Shown here: positions 7,091 through 11,240 of the stretch, piece after piece
How the letters are laid out: each line of letters begins with the position of its first letter
How positions within the stretch are numbered: position 1 is the first letter of the stretch
Origin: Calditrichaceae bacterium
GTDB lineage: Bacteria > Calditrichota > Calditrichia > Calditrichales > Calditrichaceae
DNA: 11,240 nt
NCBI GenBank assembly: GCA_030622395.1
Contig: JAUXGF010000036.1
Span: forward strand, 1 to 11,240
Direction of reading: 5' to 3'
Program-made: the position numbers and the translations under genes
Notes under the pieces: generated by a model
What the model was told of the DNA's origin: nothing
The model's database searches: none
The model's input: only the letters and a program-made list of their open reading frames with translations

Positions 7091-8290
7091 TTAAAAAGAA
7101 TATAAAATCCCAGCCGAAATATAAGTTTGGTGAAATTGTTCTTCATCCTCTCCATAATGCTCTTCAAATTCCTCATTATCAAATAAATTACTGGTCATAA
7201 CAGAAGCCGATACATCAATCTTTTTATTAACAGACCATTTAATGCCAAAAGATAAAAATTGTTGATTAAGAATTTCCTCGGAGAATATTTCCATATCATT
7301 CATTGTAAAATATCCCAGCCTGAAAGCTAATGATTGAAACGTGGAAATTTCTGCACCGAGATGAATCTGAACTTCATTGTCAATATAATCTGTAACATCA
7401 GACCAATCCTGATATTCAAGCATTGCCATTAACTTTACAAAAGGAACAGGTTTATAATTTATTCCAATCTCAAATGTCCATGGAAAATCAGCAGAATATG
7501 GATATTTTTCCGGGTTTCTAGCAACAATGTTTCCTTGGTAAGTAGTGTCAGGGTCGAAGAAAATGTCATTTTCATTTAATTTCATCTCATAGTCAATATC
7601 AGTTAGGAACTTAAGATTAGTTCCAATACTAAAATTATTTACAGGACTAAATAAGACGCCAAAGATAAATAATGCGCCAAAACCAGTACCCTCCGCAGAT
7701 GATTTCCATATTTTATCATATTGGTTAAGATAATTTAGGCCTAATGTTAATCCCACTGAAATATGTTCATTAAAAGAATAACTTCCTGCGCCGAAAAATG
7801 TATAAAGATGAATATTTGTTTCACTATTAAAAAATTCACCGGTTCCTTCAGGATGTTCTATAGTAGTTATTTTATACTGATTTTTCAAAGCTAAATCGTA
7901 ATAATTCATATAACCCAATCCTATATTCCAGTTACCGAATGGTTTTGCAGCGGATACATAAGCCGGCGCAATAAATTGTCCGTCAAAATCAAAATCATAA
8001 AGTCCTTTAGTATTTAGACGTTTACCGAATTCAGCATATAGAGTCAATTCGTCATAATTAATTACGGCGGGATTGTTAAATGCACCGGTGGGTATTCCAT
8101 GTTCAGCTATTGAAGAGCCGCCCGCGGACCAGGCGTCCACGCCTATTTTTGTGAAAGCAGATTTGTAAATTGGATAAGAAACTGGAAAAACAGTGGTTCC
8201 AACTATAGTTATTTGTGGAAAACCGCTAATAAATGTTAAACCAAGAATTAAGAGTATTTTGAATATTGAAATTTTCACATTAATGTCCAT
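7091..8290 (-). CDS. FadL/PorV-like outer-membrane beta-barrel protein
   Basis: This is a 399-residue protein with an N-terminal signal sequence (hydrophobic core about residues 9-22). Near the mature N terminus it has FTKIGVDAWSAGGSSIAEHG (46-65) followed by NNPA (72-75), which resembles the 'KIGVGARAAGMGGA...NPA' signature of PorV/PorQ and OmpP1/FadL relatives. The rest is amphipathic strands with aromatic belts, ending in Y-S-F. FadL members form 14-strand barrels for hydrophobic solutes; PorV is the T9SS member that binds cargo at the outer membrane. Length is close to both. I cannot tell transport from T9SS shuttle. A long acidic loop (NEEFEEHYGEDEEQF, about 373-387) precedes the last strand. 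The ATG at 8288-8290 is used here; a GTG at 8276-8278 would give a tidier signal peptide. It lies 58 nt downstream of the C25 peptidase on the same strand. Confidence 0.78.
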   Translation of the reverse strand: MDINVKISIFKILLILGLTFISGFPQITIVGTTVFPVSYPIYKSAFTKIGVDAWSAGGSSIAEHGIPTGAFNNPAVINYDELTLYAEFGKRLNTKGLYDFDFDGQFIAPAYVSAAKPFGNWNIGLGYMNYYDLALKNQYKITTIEHPEGTGEFFNSETNIHLYTFFGAGSYSFNEHISVGLTLGLNYLNQYDKIWKSSAEGTGFGALFIFGVLFSPVNNFSIGTNLKFLTDIDYEMKLNENDIFFDPDTTYQGNIVARNPEKYPYSADFPWTFEIGINYKPVPFVKLMAMLEYQDWSDVTDYIDNEVQIHLGAEISTFQSLAFRLGYFTMNDMEIFSEEILNQQFLSFGIKWSVNKKIDVSASVMTSNLFDNEEFEEHYGEDEEQFHQTYISAGILYSF

Positions 8291-8294
8291 TCTT

Positions 8295-8314
8295 TTTTAA
8301 ACAAACGTTTAAAA
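8295..8314. promoter_or_regulatory. 20-bp dyad (possible operator) before the FadL-like gene
   Basis: TTTTAAAC (8295-8302) and GTTTAAAA (8307-8314) form a perfect 8-bp inverted repeat with a 4-nt spacer, ending 5 nt before the ATG. The core AAAC-N4-GTTT has the form of operators bound by TetR-family regulators such as the fatty-acid sensor PsrA. AT-rich DNA makes chance dyads fairly common, and no regulator gene is in view. Confidence 0.35.
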
Positions 8315-8348
8315 TTTTTAACAGCCACATTAAGTATTTGGAAGGTAG

Positions 8349-10718
8349 CTATTTTAATACTGTCATTTTTATCGTTTTTACGAATCCGTTGTCCGTACTC
8401 ATGCGGCAATAATACACTCCGCTGGCATAACCGGAGGCGTTCCATTCAACGGAATATTCACCTATTGCCTGTATAGCGGAAACCAGTGTTTCCACCTTCT
8501 GACCAAGGCTGTTAAAAACGCTCAAATTAACATCACTGACAACTGATAACTTATAACTGATAACTGTTTTGGGATTAAATGGATTGGGATAATTACCGAT
8601 TAAGCTTGTCACAGTTGGCAAAACCACATCGGTCTCAATAGATGAAGCGCCGCTGACAGTGATAGAGAAATAAGTGGGTTTGCAATTATACCCGGATACG
8701 ATTAAATCCGCTTCACCTTCTTCCTTTATCTGCGGATCTAAGACGATTTCTGTATTACCGTACGAATCTGTAATTCCCACTCCGTGTAAAATAGAATCTT
8801 TCATCACAACACAAGTCATTCCTTCTGCCGGGCTGCCATCTGAAGTTACGGTTACTTGTATTGAAGTAGCGCCGGTATCAATCGTACTTGGATAATCAGC
8901 CTCAATGGCAACCGGTTCATCTGTCCAAACACCCATTGCCGGATCGCCCAGTATATTACAACAATAAAAACACCAGCGCAAAGCTCCCTCTTCATGTTGA
9001 CCCGGGGCGTTCACCCAAGGCGCTGTTGCTATTTTTGATTCCATATGCGTCCTGCCGATTCTAAAATATTTATCAGAATAAAGAGCGTCCACAAATTCGC
9101 GGTTAAGATGACTGGACGGTCCCTCGGTTTGCCCTTCATTAAACCAGCCGTAACGGGAATTTCCCACGAATGCGGCGGCAAAGTTATCAATAGAAACCAT
9201 CTGCTCGGCAATGCAGTCGGATTGATCAAAACCGCCGCAGTTACACCCGTGAGTGTAAATCAGCGTGAAATTATGCGTTGTGCCGTTTACATTGGCAAAA
9301 TTTTCATTGGTTATGTCACTGTCATATAACCTCATGGTATAGTTATAGCCCGAATGACCAGAATGGTACACAAATGATTTTCCCTGATTAATCTTGGATA
9401 TTATCGTACCGCCATACCATTTATTTGGATAAAGGTCACGGTCGTATAGTTTTTCAATATTATGATCTTCGGGGATGCCGTCCGTTGTATAACCGCTGTC
9501 CTCATGATGTGCAACAAGTAAGTCCAGGTAATCTCCGCCCCAGGTTTCAGGATCATCCCATGCTTTTTCTCCGGCAAGTAACGGCTTATCCAGCTCTCCC
9601 GGAACAGGATTATCCTGATAGTTAGTGATTTTATTTAACATTTTACTCAATTCGTTTTTATCACTGAACGGAAGTCTTCCGACGGCAAGCTCGGGCAAAA
9701 GATCGTCCTCACCGATTTCTCCCCAATATTCATCGAAGTCTTTATTCCAGTTTCCATCCAAAGCAGAGAAATATAAATCAGCGGGAATATGATTGCTTTC
9801 ATAATAATCTTGACCGGATTGAACGGTACAGTAGAAAGGCGCGTAGGGAATATGTTCAACATCCCCGCCTAAAAGCACATATTCGATATTATGATTTTGA
9901 TATTCCTGAATAATAAAATTACGGATAGATTCTTTGTAAGTGGCAGCCGGCATGGAGGTATAAATGGAATCAGTGGTAACTACTTTTGATTTTATTCCTC
10001 TCACTAAATATAAATAGTCCAGAGGTGAAAAGTCGTCAACAAATTCTGTTGGCGTTATAATCAGCATTTGATAGTCGCTTGAGCCGCTGACGGCATGTGG
10101 ATAGGAAGCAATTAACTCTGTATTTTGGGCCAGACATTTAACTTTTTTTAGAACGGCGTCCGATGATTTTAAATTATTTGAAATCTTTTGCACACTCATT
10201 TCAGATCGGGTAAAGATTTTAACAGAAACCTCTGAATAAAATGAGACCCTTCCGGAAGCCGGATTGTATTTAACAGGCGTAAAACAGGAAAGGGCAAATG
10301 AATATCCGTTCATAAAGGCGCTTGTCAGTTTTCCCGTTAATGAAGCGGGATATACTGTGTCGCTGTTATAAATTTCTTCATTCTTAACAAATTCTCCAGA
10401 GACGCCTTCGGAGAGCGGACGCGAATATTGCCGTGGATAAAGTTGAAAGCTGCCGGGCGCTATCTTTTCATTTGAACCTGTTAGCTCAATTTTTTCGGCA
10501 ATTTCACCGGGCGGCAGTAATAATGAAACAGCATGATAAGGCAATACGGGTTCGCCGGCTTTTCCTATTACCCGGGTATTTTTAAAATTGATAATTTGGT
10601 AATCTCCGGCTTTAACTATTTTATAATCATCAAAATAAAAAGTTTTCTCAATTATTCCGGCATAAAGAGAAGCAGCCGTAAATAAAAACATCAATAAAAG
10701 ATTACGCATTATTTTCAT
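8349..10718 (-). CDS. Gingipain-type peptidase C25 with T9SS sorting domain
   Basis: A cysteine endopeptidase, likely exported by Sec and then by the type IX system to the cell surface or medium. Order over 789 residues: signal peptide (about 1-20); C25 propeptide region (about 22-200, with GEPVLPYHAVSLLLPPG at 55-71); catalytic C25 domain (about 215-600); Ig-like domain (about 602-695); and a type A C-terminal sorting domain (about 707-789, NYPNPFNP at 709-716, ending KTIKMTVLK). His455 in YHSGHSG and Cys492 in THGCNCGGFD match the family catalytic pair; GDPAMGVW (591-598) closes the domain as in gingipains. AGAGGA at 10725-10730, 6 nt upstream, favours the first Met over Met4. It is similar in length to RgpB and clearly shorter than the PorU sortase, so a secreted protease is likelier. 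Substrate specificity (Arg or Lys) cannot be read. A FadL/PorV-like gene follows after 58 nt. Confidence 0.93.
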   Translation of the reverse strand: MKIMRNLLLMFLFTAASLYAGIIEKTFYFDDYKIVKAGDYQIINFKNTRVIGKAGEPVLPYHAVSLLLPPGEIAEKIELTGSNEKIAPGSFQLYPRQYSRPLSEGVSGEFVKNEEIYNSDTVYPASLTGKLTSAFMNGYSFALSCFTPVKYNPASGRVSFYSEVSVKIFTRSEMSVQKISNNLKSSDAVLKKVKCLAQNTELIASYPHAVSGSSDYQMLIITPTEFVDDFSPLDYLYLVRGIKSKVVTTDSIYTSMPAATYKESIRNFIIQEYQNHNIEYVLLGGDVEHIPYAPFYCTVQSGQDYYESNHIPADLYFSALDGNWNKDFDEYWGEIGEDDLLPELAVGRLPFSDKNELSKMLNKITNYQDNPVPGELDKPLLAGEKAWDDPETWGGDYLDLLVAHHEDSGYTTDGIPEDHNIEKLYDRDLYPNKWYGGTIISKINQGKSFVYHSGHSGYNYTMRLYDSDITNENFANVNGTTHNFTLIYTHGCNCGGFDQSDCIAEQMVSIDNFAAAFVGNSRYGWFNEGQTEGPSSHLNREFVDALYSDKYFRIGRTHMESKIATAPWVNAPGQHEEGALRWCFYCCNILGDPAMGVWTDEPVAIEADYPSTIDTGATSIQVTVTSDGSPAEGMTCVVMKDSILHGVGITDSYGNTEIVLDPQIKEEGEADLIVSGYNCKPTYFSITVSGASSIETDVVLPTVTSLIGNYPNPFNPKTVISYKLSVVSDVNLSVFNSLGQKVETLVSAIQAIGEYSVEWNASGYASGVYYCRMSTDNGFVKTIKMTVLK

Positions 10719-10755
10719 TTCCTATCCTCTCACCTTTTTATTTTATTCAACAGAA

Positions 10756-10761
10756 ATTATA
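10756..10761 (-). promoter_or_regulatory. Possible -10 box for the C25 peptidase gene
   Basis: On the minus strand this reads TATAAT, 37 nt before the start codon, in an AT-rich 107-nt gap after the upstream gene. No convincing -35 box is present and the Bacteroidota -7 consensus does not fit here, so this is only a candidate. Confidence 0.22.
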
Positions 10762-10825
10762 TCCTATTTGATTAAAAAGCTATATAAAATAATGGACTAA
10801 GTTCTTCTTCTATAATCATTTGGCG

Positions 10826-11240
10826 TTATTTTAATAATAACATTTTCTTTGTTTGTACAAAACTTCCCGCTTTTCCCAAATCAGAGCCGGATACCTTTAA
10901 GCGGTAAAAATATACTCCGGAAGTCAAATTTACTGCGTCAAAATTTATTTCATATTTGCCTATATTCTGTTTCTCATTAACTATATTCACTACCTTTTGT
11001 CCCAATACATCGTACACCGTTAATTCCACATCACTGTTAGCCGGTAAGTGATAACTAATAACTGTACTTTGGTTAAATGGATTCGGATAGTTTTGTTTAA
11101 GTTCATAAGATATTGGAAAAATATTCGGGAATTTTTTAATATTTGTTACAATATTTGAGCAGTAATAATTTTGTACTTCAGACGATTTTTCTTTTAATTT
11201 AGTAATGCTGTCCAAATTATTTTCACCTATGGCAATAATA
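10826..11240 (-). CDS. T9SS-sorted protein, C-terminal part only (5' end beyond window)
   Basis: The frame is open from the right edge to a TAA at 10826-10828, giving about 138 residues of the C terminus; a TTG at 11213-11215 inside it is not a convincing start and the codons before it continue without a stop. The last 80 or so residues form a type A sorting domain: QNYPNPFN, then VISYHLPANSDVELTVYDVLGQKV, here split by family spacing, then TSGVYFYRL and a basic end QTKKMLLLK. Such domains direct proteins through the type IX translocon and are normally cleaved when cargo is anchored or released. What precedes it is too short to identify the functional domain. It lies upstream of the C25 peptidase on the same strand with a 107-nt gap, so the two may be neighbours in a cluster of secreted proteins without being one operon. 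Confidence 0.88.
   Translation of the reverse strand, partial: IIAIGENNLDSITKLKEKSSEVQNYYCSNIVTNIKKFPNIFPISYELKQNYPNPFNQSTVISYHLPANSDVELTVYDVLGQKVVNIVNEKQNIGKYEINFDAVNLTSGVYFYRLKVSGSDLGKAGSFVQTKKMLLLK

Noticed and set aside
7009..7200. Plus-strand open frame overlapping the 3' end of the FadL-like gene
   Set aside because: It is antisense to a convincing coding region and has no recognisable protein features.
9045..9329. Plus-strand open frame inside the C25 peptidase gene
   Set aside because: It lies opposite the catalytic domain, where the minus-strand frame has clear family motifs.
8349..10718. Calling the C25 protein PorU (T9SS sortase)
   Set aside because: At 789 residues with a roughly 200-residue propeptide it fits the secreted gingipain plan better; PorU proteins are usually over 1000 residues.
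10826..11215. A complete 129-residue gene starting at TTG 11213-11215
   Set aside because: The frame continues upstream to the window edge without a stop, and sorting domains normally sit at the end of much larger proteins.

Overview
The window reads as a chromosomal segment from a Gram-negative bacterium of the Fibrobacteres-Chlorobi-Bacteroidetes assemblage, most likely an Ignavibacteria- or Calditrichota-like lineage. The evidence is two type IX secretion (T9SS) C-terminal sorting domains, a gingipain-type C25 peptidase, several outer-membrane barrels ending in phenylalanine, low GC by eye, and CCCGAT/ATCGGG hairpins between genes. This placement is inference; no ribosomal RNA or other phylogenetic marker is present, and no tRNA, transposase, phage gene or CRISPR array was seen.

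Left block (1-3612, minus strand): an 806-residue secreted protein with Ig-like N-terminal domains and a probable outer-membrane beta-barrel lies 25 nt upstream of a CHASE2-domain membrane sensor that runs off the window. The sensor frame is open from position 1166 to position 1 with no stop, so its output domain is not visible.

Middle block (3613-7090): a 426-nt gap with small hairpins and an 8-nt tandem repeat precedes ccmE and ccmF on the plus strand, which overlap by 4 nt. CcmE carries CxxxY instead of the usual heme-binding HxxxY, the hallmark of the variant cytochrome c maturation pathway called system I*. A hairpin follows ccmF, and then a 458-nt gene-free stretch between convergent genes is unusually rich in inverted and direct repeats.

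Right block (7091-11240, minus strand): the 3' end of a T9SS-sorted protein that enters from the right edge, then a complete C25 (gingipain-type) peptidase with its own sorting domain, then a FadL/PorV-like outer-membrane barrel. The peptidase and barrel are 58 nt apart. The order C25 protein followed by FadL-family barrel recalls the T9SS porU-porV pair, although the peptidase is shorter than PorU and looks more like a secreted gingipain homologue. A 20-bp dyad sits just before the barrel gene.

Taken together the window covers an envelope sensor operon, periplasmic heme attachment and T9SS-dependent surface proteolysis. The functional links between blocks are not shown by the sequence.
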